Assembly: GCF_004345005.1 (NCBI RefSeq)
Contig: NZ_SMMX01000013.1
Coordinates: 1 to 64,000, forward strand
Reading direction: 5' to 3'
DNA: 64,000 nucleotides
Source: Extibacter muris
GTDB lineage: Bacteria; Bacillota; Clostridia; Lachnospirales; Lachnospiraceae
Shown here: positions 24,806 through 35,570 of the stretch, piece after piece
How positions within the stretch are numbered: the stretch's first letter is position 1
How the letters are laid out: every line of letters starts with the position of its first letter
Position numbers and translations under genes: made by a program
Notes under the pieces: model-generated
Databases searched by the model: none
Told to the model about the DNA's origin: nothing
What the model saw: the letters and a program-made list of their open reading frames with translations, nothing else

Positions 24806-27664
24806 ATGATGCAGAACAGATCAGATGAGAAACAATATATCAAGATACGAGGTGCCAATGAGCACAATCTGAAAAATATCGATTTGGATATCCCCAGGAA
24901 CGAGCTGGTCGTCCTGACCGGCCTTAGCGGTTCGGGGAAGTCTTCCCTGGCGTTTGATACGATCTATGCGGAAGGGCAGAGGCGGTACATGGAATCGCTG
25001 TCTTCTTATGCGAGGCAGTTCCTCGGACAGATGGAGAAGCCGGATGTGGAGAGCATCGAGGGGCTTTCTCCGGCGATTTCTATCGACCAGAAGTCTACGA
25101 ACCGCAATCCGAGATCTACGGTCGGCACTGTGACGGAGATCTATGACTATTTCCGGCTGCTGTATGCACGTGTGGGAACGCCCCACTGTCCGCAGTGCGG
25201 GAAGGAAATCAGGAAGCAGACGGTAGACCAGATGGTAGACCAGGTCCTGGAGCTTCCATCCGGTACGAAGATCCAGCTGCTGGCCCCGGTTGTCAGAGGG
25301 AGAAAAGGGAGACATGAGAAGCTTCTGGAGCGGGCCAAGCGAAGCGGCTATGTCCGCGTGCGCATTGACGGCAATCTGTACGAGCTGTCGGAGGATATCG
25401 TACTGGATAAGAATATCAAACATAATATAGAGATTATCGTGGACCGTCTTGTCGTAAAGGAGGGCATCGAGAAACGGCTGACAGACTCCGTGGAAAGCGT
25501 CTTGGCGCTTGCGGAAGGGCTTCTCGTCGTAGACGTCATCGGCGGAGAGCCGATGAACTTCAGCCAGAGCTTTTCCTGTCCGGACTGCGGTATCAGCATT
25601 GATGAGATCGAGCCGAGAAGCTTCTCGTTCAACAATCCGTTCGGCGCCTGCCCGGAATGTCTTGGACTCGGCTATAAGATGGAGTTCGACGAGGACCTGA
25701 TGATTCCGGATAAGAATCTGAGCATAGCCGAAGGCGCGATTGCGGTTATGGGATGGCAGTCATGTACGGACAAGGGCAGCTTCACAAGAGCGATACTTGA
25801 CGCTCTGGCAGACACGTACAGATTCTCGCTGGAGACACCCTTTAAGAAATATCCGAAGAAAATACACGATGTCCTCATCTACGGTACCGGTGGAAAAGAA
25901 GTTAAGGTGCACTACAAGGGACAGCGCGGCGAAGGCGTATACGATGTGGCTTTTGAGGGGCTGATCAAGAATGTGGAGCGGCGCTACAGGGAGACTGGTT
26001 CGGAATCATCCAAGGCGGAGTATGAGACGTTCATGCGCATCACGCCGTGCCATGAATGTGGCGGACAGCGCCTGAAGCCAGGCGCGCTCGCTGTTACGAT
26101 AGGCGGGAGGAACATTGCGGAAGTGACGGCCCTTTCTATAGGTAGGCTTCAGAAATTTCTGGACAGGCTGAAACTGAATAAGCAGCAGATGCTTATCGGC
26201 GGACAGATACTGAAAGAGATAAAAGCGAGAATCAAATTTCTCATGGATGTCGGACTGGATTACCTGACACTGTCCAGAGCGACAGGTTCCCTGTCAGGCG
26301 GAGAGGCTCAGCGTATCCGTCTGGCCACCCAGATCGGCTCCGGTCTTGTCGGCGTGGCGTATATACTCGATGAACCGAGCATAGGGCTTCACCAGCGGGA
26401 TAATGACAAGCTGCTGCATACGCTGAAGCATCTGAGAGACCTGGGAAATTCTGTCATCGTGGTCGAACATGATGAGGACACGATGCGCGAAGCGGACAAT
26501 ATCGTGGATATCGGACCGGGCGCCGGAGAACACGGCGGGTCTGTCGTGGCCCAGGGCACGGCAGAAGAGATTATGAAGAAGGAAGATTCTATCACCGGCG
26601 CGTATCTGAGCGGCAGGCTGGCGATCCCTGTCCCGGACGGAAGGGCCAAGCCGTCGGGATGGCTGAAGATCAAAGGGGCGAGAGAGAATAACCTGAAGAA
26701 TATCGATGTAAAGATACCGCTTGGAATCATGACGTGTGTAACCGGAGTGTCCGGGTCCGGAAAGAGTTCGCTCATCAACGAGATTCTGTACAAGCGGCTG
26801 GCGAGAGATCTGAACCGTGCCAGGACCATTCCCGGAAAACACAAAGAGATCGAAGGCATCGACCAGCTCGACAAAGTGATAGATATCGACCAGTCCCCGA
26901 TAGGCAGGACACCTCGTTCCAACCCCGCTACTTATACAGGAGTGTTTGACCTGATTCGGGACTTATTTGCGGCGACGCCGGATGCAAAGGCCAAAGGATA
27001 TAAAAAGGGAAGGTTCAGCTTCAATGTAAAAGGAGGTCGCTGCGAAGCGTGCAGCGGCGACGGCATCATCAAGATCGAGATGCACTTCCTTCCGGATGTA
27101 TACGTCCCCTGTGAGGTGTGCGGGGGGAAACGCTACAACAGAGAGACATTGGATGTAAAGTATAAAGGAAAGAGCATATATGATGTGCTGGACATGACAG
27201 TGGAAGAAGCGCTGGAATTTTTTGAGAATGTGCCCAGCATACGCAGAAAGATGGAAACGCTTTATGATGTCGGACTGTCTTATATCCGCCTCGGCCAGCC
27301 GTCCACGCAGCTCTCCGGCGGAGAGGCGCAGCGTATCAAGCTTGCGACGGAACTCAGCAAGCGGAGCACAGGCAAGACGGTATATATCCTGGATGAGCCG
27401 ACGACAGGCCTCCATTTTGCAGACGTGCATAAGCTGACCGAGATTCTGAGACGTCTGGCATCTGACGGCAATACGGTCATCGTAATCGAGCATAATCTGG
27501 ATGTGATTAAGACAGCTGACTATATCATTGATATCGGACCTGAAGGAGGGGACAAAGGAGGGACGGTAATCGCCGAAGGCACACCGGAAGAGATTGCTGC
27601 GAATCCGGTCTCATATACAGGGAAATATATCGAAGCCATGCTTCACAAAACAAATGATGCATAA
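24806..27664 (+). CDS. uvrA: UvrABC excinuclease subunit A
   Basis: The damage-sensing dimeric ATPase of nucleotide excision repair (952 aa). It has two ABC ATPase modules with Walker [10 protein letters not shown] near residue 38 and GVSGSGKSS near 645, both followed by LSGGEAQRI signatures and ILDEPS/ILDEPT Walker B sites. Zinc-binding pairs CPQCGK, CPDCG/CPECLG and CEACSG/CEVCGG are intact. GGAAAGGA precedes two adjacent ATGs (24806, 24809); the in-frame ATG at 24782 lies inside the upstream hairpin and is less likely. Same direction as uvrB, separated only by the inverted repeat. Confidence 0.97.
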   Translation: MMQNRSDEKQYIKIRGANEHNLKNIDLDIPRNELVVLTGLSGSGKSSLAFDTIYAEGQRRYMESLSSYARQFLGQMEKPDVESIEGLSPAISIDQKSTNRNPRSTVGTVTEIYDYFRLLYARVGTPHCPQCGKEIRKQTVDQMVDQVLELPSGTKIQLLAPVVRGRKGRHEKLLERAKRSGYVRVRIDGNLYELSEDIVLDKNIKHNIEIIVDRLVVKEGIEKRLTDSVESVLALAEGLLVVDVIGGEPMNFSQSFSCPDCGISIDEIEPRSFSFNNPFGACPECLGLGYKMEFDEDLMIPDKNLSIAEGAIAVMGWQSCTDKGSFTRAILDALADTYRFSLETPFKKYPKKIHDVLIYGTGGKEVKVHYKGQRGEGVYDVAFEGLIKNVERRYRETGSESSKAEYETFMRITPCHECGGQRLKPGALAVTIGGRNIAEVTALSIGRLQKFLDRLKLNKQQMLIGGQILKEIKARIKFLMDVGLDYLTLSRATGSLSGGEAQRIRLATQIGSGLVGVAYILDEPSIGLHQRDNDKLLHTLKHLRDLGNSVIVVEHDEDTMREADNIVDIGPGAGEHGGSVVAQGTAEEIMKKEDSITGAYLSGRLAIPVPDGRAKPSGWLKIKGARENNLKNIDVKIPLGIMTCVTGVSGSGKSSLINEILYKRLARDLNRARTIPGKHKEIEGIDQLDKVIDIDQSPIGRTPRSNPATYTGVFDLIRDLFAATPDAKAKGYKKGRFSFNVKGGRCEACSGDGIIKIEMHFLPDVYVPCEVCGGKRYNRETLDVKYKGKSIYDVLDMTVEEALEFFENVPSIRRKMETLYDVGLSYIRLGQPSTQLSGGEAQRIKLATELSKRSTGKTVYILDEPTTGLHFADVHKLTEILRRLASDGNTVIVIEHNLDVIKTADYIIDIGPEGGDKGGTVIAEGTPEEIAANPVSYTGKYIEAMLHKTNDA

Positions 27665-27752
27665 ATTTGTCCCGATAGTTGCATATTATTAGAAAAGCGC
27701 CTGCAGTTCCTGGTTTTGCACATTGATTCACAAATAATTAAGGAAAAAGGGG

Positions 27753-27781
27753 TTTCCATTTTTTGAAAATTTGATTATAAT
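27753..27781 (+). promoter_or_regulatory. Promoter of mreB
   Basis: TTTCCA (27753-27758), a 17-bp spacer and a perfect TATAAT (27776-27781), about 95 bp before the mreB start. Confidence 0.7.
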
Positions 27782-27874
27782 GATACATGCACGTACCCAG
27801 GATTATCCAGATACGTGCCGTGGATGATAAACAAATGATAATCATATAGATAGCATAATGAAAGGGGAAGAAGA

Positions 27875-28864
27875 ATGTCAGTAGATATTGGAATCGATTT
27901 AGGGACTGCCAGTATCCTCGTATATGTGAAGGGCAAGGGCGTAATACTGAAGGAACCGTCTGTCGTTGCATTTGACAGGGATACGAACGCGATCAAGGCG
28001 ATAGGAGAAGAGGCCCGGCTGATGCTCGGCAGGACACCGGGCAATATAGTGGCTATCCGGCCGCTCAGGCAGGGCGTTATCTCTGATTACACGGTGACAG
28101 AGAAGATGATCAAGTATTTTGTCCAGAAGGCGATGGGAAAACGCACGTTCAAAAAGCCGCGTATCAGCATCTGCGTGCCGAGCGGCGTGACAGAGGTAGA
28201 GAAGAAAGCGGTAGAAGAAGCAACATATGCGGCAGGGGCGAGGGAAGTAAACCTTATAGAAGAGCCGGTAGCCGCGGCAATCGGAGCGGGCATAGACATA
28301 TCCAAGCCGTGCGGGAACATGATTGTGGATATCGGCGGCGGAACTGCTGATATTGCTGTGATTTCTCTTGGCGGGACGGTAGTGAATACTTCTATCAAGA
28401 TAGCGGGGGATGACTTTGACGAAGCAATCGTCCGGTATATGCGCAAGAAGCATAATCTATTGATTGGAGAGCGTACGGCTGAAGATATAAAGATTAAGAT
28501 CGGGACGACCTACCCTTTGATTGAGGACGAGGCGATAGAAGTCAGAGGCAGGAACCTGGTCACGGGGCTTCCGAAGACGGTGACGGTTACTTCTTCTGAG
28601 ACGGAAGAGGCACTCAGGGAGACTACGGGCCAGATAGTGGAAGCTGTCATAGGCGTGCTGGAGCGGACTCCGCCGGAGCTGTCTGCCGACATTCTGGACC
28701 GGGGCATCGTACTGACCGGGGGCGGAGCCATGTTGCGCGGCCTGGAGGAGCTTATCGAGGAAAAGACAGGAATCAACACGATGACAGCGGAAGATCCGAT
28801 GAAGGTGGTCGCAATCGGGACAGGCCAGTTCGTCGAATTTATGAGTGGACGAAAAGATATCTGA
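27875..28864 (+). CDS. mreB: MreB/Mbl-type cell-shape actin
   Basis: A bacterial actin (329 aa) that forms membrane-bound filaments directing peptidoglycan synthesis along the cell body. Actin motifs are present: phosphate 1 in GIDLGTASILVY, connect/phosphate 2 in IVDIGGGTADIAV, the adenosine motif in GIVLTGGGAMLRGL, and the EEPVAAAIGAG block. It starts at ATG 27875 after AAAGGGGAAG. The usual partners mreC/mreD are not adjacent; recD2 overlaps its stop codon instead, a gene order I associate with Lachnospiraceae. Whether it is the main MreB or an Mbl paralogue cannot be told here. Confidence 0.93.
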   Translation: MSVDIGIDLGTASILVYVKGKGVILKEPSVVAFDRDTNAIKAIGEEARLMLGRTPGNIVAIRPLRQGVISDYTVTEKMIKYFVQKAMGKRTFKKPRISICVPSGVTEVEKKAVEEATYAAGAREVNLIEEPVAAAIGAGIDISKPCGNMIVDIGGGTADIAVISLGGTVVNTSIKIAGDDFDEAIVRYMRKKHNLLIGERTAEDIKIKIGTTYPLIEDEAIEVRGRNLVTGLPKTVTVTSSETEEALRETTGQIVEAVIGVLERTPPELSADILDRGIVLTGGGAMLRGLEELIEEKTGINTMTAEDPMKVVAIGTGQFVEFMSGRKDI

Positions 28865-31074
28865 TGGAAACGATAAAAGGATATGTAGAACACATCGTGT
28901 ACCGGAACGAAGACAACGGCTACACGGTATTTAACCTGAACAATGAAGACGGGGAACTGACGTGCGTCGGCAACTTTCTGTTTATTGAGGAAGGGGAGCT
29001 GTTGAACCTCAGCGGCGGCTACACGACGCATAAGCTGTACGGCATGCAGTTTTCTGTAGAATCTTCGGAAGTGTGCGAGCCGGAAGACCTTATATCAATA
29101 GAGCGCTATCTCGGGTCGGGAGCCGTAAAGGGGCTCGGGGCGGCCCTGGCAGGACGCATTGTGAGACGGTTCAAGGAAGATACGTTCCGCATCATAGAAG
29201 AAGAGCCGGAACGGCTTGCGGAAGTCAAAGGGATCAGCGAACGCAAGGCGAGAGAGATCGCGCTTCAGGTAGAAGAGAAGAAGGACATGCGCCAGGCTAT
29301 GATATTCCTTCAGAAGTATGGGATATCTACGGCCCTGGCTGCGAAAATATACCAGCATTACGGACAGAACGTATACCGGGTAATAGAAGAGAACCCATAC
29401 CAGATTGCGGACCATGTATCCGGGGTGGGCTTTAAAACCGCTGATGAGATTGCGGCTAAGGTTGGAATCCATACCGATTCTGACTACCGCATACGCAGCG
29501 GTATTTTCTATACCCTTCTCCAGAGCATCCATGAGGGGCATATCTACCTGCTCCAGGAAGCCCTCCTGTACCGTTCAGGGCAGCTGCTTGGCGTTGAGAT
29601 ACAGCACGTTGAGAAGTATCTCATGGATCTGGCAATGGAGAAGAAGATTGTCATGAAGGACGCAGAGGACGGCGTACGAGTATATGCGTCACACTACTAT
29701 TATATGGAGCTGAACGTCGCAAAAATGCTGCATGATCTGAACATTACCTTTGAAATGTCCGAAAGTGCACTGAGACACAGGATTCATGCCATTGAAGAGA
29801 ACACGCGGCTTCCGCTCGAAGATATGCAGCGGAATGCGGTCATGGAAGCAGCCGGACACGGTATCACCGTGCTGACCGGAGGGCCGGGAACGGGTAAGAC
29901 CACGACCATCAACGCGATGATACGTTTCTTTGAAAGTGAAGGAATGGACATCTTCCTGGCTGCACCGACAGGGAGGGCGGCCAAGCGGATGACCGAGGCC
30001 ACCGGATATGAGGCACAGACGGTACACCGTCTTCTGGAAGTGAACGGGAATCCGGAAGAAGAAGGAAAGACAGGCTTCCTGCGGAATGCGGAGAATCCAC
30101 TGGAAGCAGACGTAGTCATTATAGATGAGATGTCCATGGTGGATCTGCCGCTCATGGCAGCTCTGCTGGATGCTGTCAGCCCGGGGACCAGGCTTGTGCT
30201 TGTCGGAGACAGAAACCAGCTGCCATCCGTAGGTCCCGGAAGCGTACTGAAGGATATCATTGACGCAAAGCGCTTTCCGGTCGTCATGCTTACGAAGATC
30301 TTCCGCCAGGCAGGGGAAAGCGATATCGTAGTCAATGCTCATAAGATCAACAGAGGGGAAGAGGTCGTGCTCGACAACAAAAGCCGGGATTTCTTCTTTC
30401 TGAAAAGGCAGGATGCAAATGTCATCATCAGCGTGCTCATACAGCTCATACAGAAGAAGCTGCCTAAATATGTGGACGCGGAGCCTTATGATATCCAGGT
30501 GCTCACTCCGATGCGCAAGGGCCTGCTTGGAGTGGAACGCCTGAACCGGATTCTGCAGGAATATCTGAACCCTCCCACAGAGTCCAAGAAGGAAAAGGAA
30601 TTTGGAGACCGGATATTCCGCACCGGCGACAAGGTGATGCAGATTAAGAACAATTACCAGCTTGAATGGGAAGTGTCCACAAAATATGGGATGACGATAG
30701 ATAAAGGGCTTGGGATATTCAACGGTGACATGGGCATTATAAAGGATATCGATACATATGAAGAAGCCATATCGGTAGAATACGATGAACACAGAGTGGT
30801 AAAGTATCCATACAGCTTATTAGACGAGCTGGAACTTGCATATGCTATTACTATACACAAGTCGCAGGGGAGCGAGTACCCTGCGGTAGTGATACCGCTT
30901 CTGCAGGGACCGAGGCAGCTGTATCACAGGAATCTTCTGTATACGGCGGTAACGAGGGCGAGGCAGTGCGTAACGCTCGTGGGGAGTGACACGGTATTCA
31001 GGGAAATGATCCAGAACACGAATGAGCAGAACCGGAATACGAGTCTGGCGGAACGAATCCAGGAATTAAAATGA
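28864..31074 (+). CDS. recD2: RecD2-type ATP-dependent DNA helicase
   Basis: A 736-aa superfamily 1B 5'-3' helicase acting in DNA repair independently of RecBC. An N-terminal OB-like region is followed by helix-hairpin-helix repeats (GVGFKTADEIA and VKGISERKAREIA), Walker A GGPGTGKTTT near residue 340, Walker B VIIDEMSMVD, the GDRNQLPSVGPG block and the late motif YAITIHKSQGSEYP. The ATG overlaps the mreB stop (TGATG), indicating translational coupling. The length and the N-terminal extension separate it from RecD of RecBCD. Confidence 0.96.
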   Translation: METIKGYVEHIVYRNEDNGYTVFNLNNEDGELTCVGNFLFIEEGELLNLSGGYTTHKLYGMQFSVESSEVCEPEDLISIERYLGSGAVKGLGAALAGRIVRRFKEDTFRIIEEEPERLAEVKGISERKAREIALQVEEKKDMRQAMIFLQKYGISTALAAKIYQHYGQNVYRVIEENPYQIADHVSGVGFKTADEIAAKVGIHTDSDYRIRSGIFYTLLQSIHEGHIYLLQEALLYRSGQLLGVEIQHVEKYLMDLAMEKKIVMKDAEDGVRVYASHYYYMELNVAKMLHDLNITFEMSESALRHRIHAIEENTRLPLEDMQRNAVMEAAGHGITVLTGGPGTGKTTTINAMIRFFESEGMDIFLAAPTGRAAKRMTEATGYEAQTVHRLLEVNGNPEEEGKTGFLRNAENPLEADVVIIDEMSMVDLPLMAALLDAVSPGTRLVLVGDRNQLPSVGPGSVLKDIIDAKRFPVVMLTKIFRQAGESDIVVNAHKINRGEEVVLDNKSRDFFFLKRQDANVIISVLIQLIQKKLPKYVDAEPYDIQVLTPMRKGLLGVERLNRILQEYLNPPTESKKEKEFGDRIFRTGDKVMQIKNNYQLEWEVSTKYGMTIDKGLGIFNGDMGIIKDIDTYEEAISVEYDEHRVVKYPYSLLDELELAYAITIHKSQGSEYPAVVIPLLQGPRQLYHRNLLYTAVTRARQCVTLVGSDTVFREMIQNTNEQNRNTSLAERIQELK

Positions 31075-31778
31075 AAGATGTAAAAGCTCTGTCGCTTTTC
31101 TGGCCGGATACATGCCCTTTCTGTGGAAAGGTGTGGAGGGGCGGCGCCTGTCCGGCCTGCCTGGCTGCAGTGAAGCGGCTGGAAGTGAAAGAACCAAGAT
31201 GCATGCAGTGCGGCAAACCTGTCCGGCGGGCAGAAGAGGAATATTGCCGTGACTGTTCGCATACATATCATCATTATGACAGGGGGAGAAGCATATGGCT
31301 GCATAAGCCGCCTGTCAGCAATTCTATCTATCGGTTTAAATACCAGAATCAGAGAAATTATGGAAGCTACTATGCTAATAAAATGACAGAGCACTGCGGC
31401 ACATTTATAAAAGCATGTAATCCGTATCTAATCGTTCCCATCCCGTTACATCCAGGCAGAAGGCGAAAGAGAGGGTATAACCAGGCGGAAGTGCTGGCGG
31501 ACTGTCTCGGGAAGCTGACGGATATACGCGTGGACGGCAAGGGACTGGCCAGGATACGCAGCTCCAGCCCGCAGAAGCTGCTTGGCAGCAGGGAGAGGAA
31601 GCAGAATATGCAGGGAGCATTCGCGGTCACAGGCAGGTTCGTACCGGTGCCGTCCGTCCTGCTTGTCGATGATATCTATACGACCGGGAATACCATAGAT
31701 GCAGCTGCCGAAATACTGAAAAAGTCCGGAGTCCAAAATGTCTATTTTTTGACTATAAGTATTGGACAAGGATACTGA
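31071..31778 (+). CDS. comF: ComF-family phosphoribosyltransferase-like protein
   Basis: A 235-aa protein with an N-terminal zinc ribbon of paired cysteines (CPFCGKV, CPACL, CMQCGK, CRDC) and a C-terminal phosphoribosyltransferase domain whose PRPP loop is LLVDDIYTTGNT near residue 200. In competent bacteria ComF helps process imported single-stranded DNA. Here it is translationally coupled to recD2 by a four-base overlap, which fits a DNA-processing role. Confidence 0.93.
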   Translation: MKDVKALSLFWPDTCPFCGKVWRGGACPACLAAVKRLEVKEPRCMQCGKPVRRAEEEYCRDCSHTYHHYDRGRSIWLHKPPVSNSIYRFKYQNQRNYGSYYANKMTEHCGTFIKACNPYLIVPIPLHPGRRRKRGYNQAEVLADCLGKLTDIRVDGKGLARIRSSSPQKLLGSRERKQNMQGAFAVTGRFVPVPSVLLVDDIYTTGNTIDAAAEILKKSGVQNVYFLTISIGQGY

Positions 31779-31791
31779 GATTTGTTATACT
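31762..31791 (+). promoter_or_regulatory. Promoter at the end of comF for the membrane-protein/cda operon
   Basis: TTGGAC (31762-31767), an 18-bp spacer and TATACT (31786-31791) with an extended TGn. It lies about 45 bp before the next gene and would start the transcript running to ptsH. Confidence 0.65.
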
Positions 31792-31835
31792 AAAAATGAT
31801 GTTTAATTATATGTGACAGGAATTTGAGGTGGATT

Positions 31836-32231
31836 ATGTTAGATGAGCGGAGAGTAAAACTGATGACCCAGCTTGCCTTCTATGAACAGACGCAGGGGAA
31901 GCAGGATTTTAAGATAAGTGAATACTATAGAAAAGATTATGCAGGGATGCATACGATCTGCTCCATCCTATGGGTGACGGTCGGTTATGTATGCGCGCTC
32001 GCACTCATATTTCTGACCGGCATGGATAGCCTGATGGCCAAGATGTCCAACGGCCTGATACTTACCCTGGGCCTGGCCGTGATTATAGGATATGTCGTAC
32101 TGGTCATCGTATATACGGTCATAACGAGCCATCTTTATAATCTGAAGCATAAGAAAGCAAGACAGCGTGTTAAGAAGTATAATCATAATCTGACGAGACT
32201 GCTTAAGATGTATGAAAAGGAGAATAAGTAA
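31836..32231 (+). CDS. Hypothetical membrane protein with two helices
   Basis: A 131-aa protein with a soluble N-terminus (about 45 residues), two membrane helices (about 45-65 and 75-100) and a basic helical C-terminus (KHKKARQRVKKY). The family was not recognised. ATG 31836 with GAGGTGG in front is chosen; an in-frame TTG at 31824 lies ahead of that ribosome site. It is followed at once by a second membrane protein and then cdaA, so the three share an operon. Confidence 0.72.
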   Translation: MLDERRVKLMTQLAFYEQTQGKQDFKISEYYRKDYAGMHTICSILWVTVGYVCALALIFLTGMDSLMAKMSNGLILTLGLAVIIGYVVLVIVYTVITSHLYNLKHKKARQRVKKYNHNLTRLLKMYEKENK

Positions 32232-33389
32232 ATGGAAAGTTTATTCGTACTTCGGGGACGGCTGCAGGAACTGTATGCCAGAAATTCTAAGATCATAGAT
32301 AAGGCAATCCAGTTTGTTCTTGCACTTGTAACATTTTATCTGATCAATCATAACATAGGATTTATGAAGATGGCAGCATCACCGGCCGCTACGGTCGCGC
32401 TGGCAGTCATATGTACGTTTCTCCCGATGGTCATGACAGTCATTGCCGCTACGGTACTTATACTGGCACATACATTTTCTGTTTCACTTGCAACGTTTGC
32501 AGTGACAGCAATTGTATTTCTCGTCATGTATATCTTCTATTTCCGCCTGACACCGAAGATGACGTTGATCGTGCTGCTCACGCCGATTGCGTTCGCCTTT
32601 AAGATACCATATGTCATACCGGTAGCTTTCGGCCTTGTAAGCGCCCCGGTATCTCTTGTGGCAGTCGCGTGCGGTACGGCCGTATTCTATATGCTGAAAT
32701 ATGTAAAGAGCACGGCGGCAGTCATAGAAGGCAGCGGGGCCAAAGGGCTCATGACACAGATCAGCGCATATGCCAAACAGGTATTTCAGAGCAAAGAGAT
32801 GTGGATAGTGATCGTAGCATTTATCATCTGCTTCTTTGTCGTATACACGTTGCGCAGACAGTCCATGGATCATGCCTGGAAGATAGCGGTCGTGGCTGGA
32901 GCTGTCGTAGACGTAGTCGTCATAGCGGCAGGGGATATCGCTCTTGGAGTACATACTTCATATGGAATTCTGATAGTGGGAAGCATAGCTGCGGTCATAA
33001 TCGGACTCGTGCTGGAATTTTTCTTCTTCTCGGTAGATTATGCCAGAAGCGAGAGCCTGCAGTATGAGGATGACGAATACTACTATTTCGTGAAGGCGAT
33101 ACCGAAGATATCTGTGGCCACGCCGGAAAAGACGGTAAAGCGCATCAATGAGCGCCAGGAGACAGAGATTATAGATACGGAAGAAGTGAGAAGAAAGGCG
33201 AGACGCGGTGGAACCGTGTCAAAAAAGGCGCCTTCCGGCAAAGAAGCATCCAGAAAAGCACCGGCAGCGTCCGGGAAGAAACCTGCTCCTAGGAAAGGGC
33301 CTTCTGCGAAGGGCCGCGTGATAGGCAATACGGAACAGATACTGCTGACACAGAGCATGAAAAAGGACCTGAACCTGGATAAGGAATAG
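32232..33389 (+). CDS. Hypothetical multi-pass membrane protein with basic C-terminal tail
   Basis: A 385-aa protein with about eight to ten membrane helices in residues 25-270 and a long, lysine-, alanine- and proline-rich cytoplasmic tail (for example RKAPAASGKKPAPRKG) ending in SMKKDLNLDKE. The family was not recognised. Its place directly before cdaA suggests a link with c-di-AMP control or envelope homeostasis, but only by position. The stop-to-start distance from the previous gene is zero, so they are probably coupled. Confidence 0.75.
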   Translation: MESLFVLRGRLQELYARNSKIIDKAIQFVLALVTFYLINHNIGFMKMAASPAATVALAVICTFLPMVMTVIAATVLILAHTFSVSLATFAVTAIVFLVMYIFYFRLTPKMTLIVLLTPIAFAFKIPYVIPVAFGLVSAPVSLVAVACGTAVFYMLKYVKSTAAVIEGSGAKGLMTQISAYAKQVFQSKEMWIVIVAFIICFFVVYTLRRQSMDHAWKIAVVAGAVVDVVVIAAGDIALGVHTSYGILIVGSIAAVIIGLVLEFFFFSVDYARSESLQYEDDEYYYFVKAIPKISVATPEKTVKRINERQETEIIDTEEVRRKARRGGTVSKKAPSGKEASRKAPAASGKKPAPRKGPSAKGRVIGNTEQILLTQSMKKDLNLDKE

Positions 33390-33430
33390 TACGGTGGGGA
33401 AGTATTGGTAATTAAGAAGGAGGTGACAAG

Positions 33431-34321
33431 ATGGAACAGCGGATTACACAAATGATGGAACGGTATCTGAGTATCGTGGACGTTTATTTTCCTGAGATAC
33501 ATCTGACGGATATCATCGAAGTGATGATTCTGACTTTTCTGATTTATCAGATAATGATATGGATCAAGAATACAAAAGCGTGGATGCTTCTGAAAGGAAT
33601 CATCGTGCTTGCTGTTTTTATTCTTGTTGCTGCTATATTTAAGATGCACACGATTCTGTTTGTGGCAAGAAATTCGGTTACGGTCATGGCAACGGCGGCT
33701 ATCGTCGTATTCCAGCCGGAGCTGCGCCGGGCGCTCGAGAAATTGGGAGAACGGAAATTTCTTACGTCCGTCGTGCCTTTTGAGACGAACCGGGAGCGGG
33801 TAAGGTTCAGCGAAGAGACGATGGACAGCATGATTGATGCGGCTTACAGCATGGGAGCCGTCAAAACAGGAGCGTTGATAGTTGTCGAGCAGGCGATCCG
33901 CCTGACTGAATATGAAAGCACCGGCATCCGTCTGGACTGTATCGTGTCCAGGCAGGTGCTCATTAATATATTTGAACATAATACGCCGCTGCATGACGGG
34001 GCTATCATCGTCCGGGGAGACCGGATCGTCTCTGCCACATGCTATCTGCCGCTATCTGACAATATGGGGCTCAGCAAAGACCTGGGAACGAGGCACCGGG
34101 CGGCGGTGGGGATGAGCGAGGTCAGCGATGCTCTGGTCATAGCGGTTTCTGAGGAGACCGGGGCAGTATCCGTGGCATCAGGCGGCCAGCTCTACCGGAA
34201 CATCAGCCGTGAAGAGCTTAGGGATAGGCTAACCGGTATCCAGAACAAGAAGACAGACACGAACAAATTAATAGCAATGTGGAAAGGAAGGCACGGCCAT
34301 GAAGAGAAGACTGATGAATAA
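33431..34321 (+). CDS. cdaA: Membrane-bound diadenylate cyclase CdaA
   Basis: This enzyme makes the second messenger c-di-AMP from two ATP. Three N-terminal helices (about residues 20-100) are followed by the DAC domain with the catalytic DGAII motif near residue 188 (HDGAIIVRGDRIV) and the RHR motif (TRHRAAVGMSE) near 221. GGAGGTG precedes ATG 33431. It overlaps cdaR by 23 bases, the conserved arrangement in Firmicutes. It controls potassium and osmolyte homeostasis and cell-wall integrity in the family. Confidence 0.96.
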   Translation: MEQRITQMMERYLSIVDVYFPEIHLTDIIEVMILTFLIYQIMIWIKNTKAWMLLKGIIVLAVFILVAAIFKMHTILFVARNSVTVMATAAIVVFQPELRRALEKLGERKFLTSVVPFETNRERVRFSEETMDSMIDAAYSMGAVKTGALIVVEQAIRLTEYESTGIRLDCIVSRQVLINIFEHNTPLHDGAIIVRGDRIVSATCYLPLSDNMGLSKDLGTRHRAAVGMSEVSDALVIAVSEETGAVSVASGGQLYRNISREELRDRLTGIQNKKTDTNKLIAMWKGRHGHEEKTDE

Positions 34322-35561
34322 TATTGGTCTCAAGATATTAGCCTTCTTTGCGGCACTGCTATTATGGCTCATAGTGGTTAATATCGACAATCCGGTTATC
34401 GACAAGACATTTTCCAATATACCGGTAACCGTGACCAATGAGGAAGTACTGACGGCGGATCCTAAGAATCCGCAGACCTATCAGATTGTAGACGGAACCC
34501 AGACGGTGAGCGTCACCGTAGTTGGAAAGAGGAAGCTGCTGAATGAGATCAAGGCGGAGGACATCCTTGCTACGGCTGACATGAAGGAGCTGACGTTAAA
34601 GACCCAGATTCCGATAGATATTACTGTGAATGGATACGAGGGGCGTTACAGCAGCGCCTATGCCACGCCGAGGAATCTGCAGGTGAAGCTTGAGAAGGAG
34701 CAGGGCAAGAAATTTCCGATTACTCCGATGACGACAGGCACGGTAAGAGACGGTTATGTGCTCGGAGAGATAGCATCAGATCCGGAGTCCGTATTCATAA
34801 GAGGGCCGGAATCTGTCATAAGCAAAATCAGCAGAGTGGCAGCGGAAGTAGACGTATCGGGCATGTCGTCTGATGCGGTGCTGAAATCCCAGCTTACACT
34901 GTATGATGAAGACAACAACGAGATAGACCAGTCGCTTCTTACGAATAACCTGGGCAGCAAGGGAGTAGGAGTCAGCATACAGCTGCTGCACACGAAGAAG
35001 GTTGGGCTGGAGTTTGACACCTCAAGGATATCTGCAGCAGACGGCTACTCATTCTCAGAGATTACTTATGAACCGCAGGAGATACAGATATCAGGTGAGG
35101 CCGATGCGCTGGATGAGATTACAAGCATCCAGATTCCGGCGAGTGCGCTGGAGGTGTCTGATGTAAGTGAAAAGACCGAGAAGATAGTTGATATCACCCC
35201 CTATCTTCCGGAAGATATCAACCTCGCGGACGAAAATGCCGGTACGATCGTCGTATCCATCAGCGTGGAAAAGAACGGGACGAAATCTTTTGAGATGGCG
35301 CTCGGTTCCATAACAGTCAACAATCTGCCGGCAAACCTGAAGCTGACATACGGAATGGCGGAGAATATAGAGATACAGATACGCGGACCGAGAGAAATTC
35401 TGGATAAGCTTGAAATGGGCGTGGATATCACAGCAGGCATAGACTTGAAAAACTATAAAGAAGCAGGAACATATGAAGTACCGGTCAATATACAGTATCC
35501 GGACAGCTGTTCGCTTGAGCAGAGCATCAAAGTGAAAGTTGTACTGGAGGACAAGGAATAG
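34299..35561 (+). CDS. cdaR: CdaA regulatory protein CdaR (YbbR domains)
   Basis: A 420-aa protein with one N-terminal membrane anchor (about residues 8-28) and an extracellular part of about four YbbR repeats, seen as recurring VTVNG-/VQVSG-like beta segments with hydrophobic FIRGPESVI, QISGEADAL and QIRGPREIL blocks. CdaR binds CdaA and tunes its activity from outside the membrane. The start lies inside the cdaA end. Confidence 0.93.
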   Translation: MKRRLMNNIGLKILAFFAALLLWLIVVNIDNPVIDKTFSNIPVTVTNEEVLTADPKNPQTYQIVDGTQTVSVTVVGKRKLLNEIKAEDILATADMKELTLKTQIPIDITVNGYEGRYSSAYATPRNLQVKLEKEQGKKFPITPMTTGTVRDGYVLGEIASDPESVFIRGPESVISKISRVAAEVDVSGMSSDAVLKSQLTLYDEDNNEIDQSLLTNNLGSKGVGVSIQLLHTKKVGLEFDTSRISAADGYSFSEITYEPQEIQISGEADALDEITSIQIPASALEVSDVSEKTEKIVDITPYLPEDINLADENAGTIVVSISVEKNGTKSFEMALGSITVNNLPANLKLTYGMAENIEIQIRGPREILDKLEMGVDITAGIDLKNYKEAGTYEVPVNIQYPDSCSLEQSIKVKVVLEDKE

Positions 35562-35570
35562 GAGGATATT

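Noticed and set aside
29689-30792. 367-codon open frame on the minus strand
   Set aside because: Opposite to the helicase core of recD2; the antisense product has no recognisable domain.
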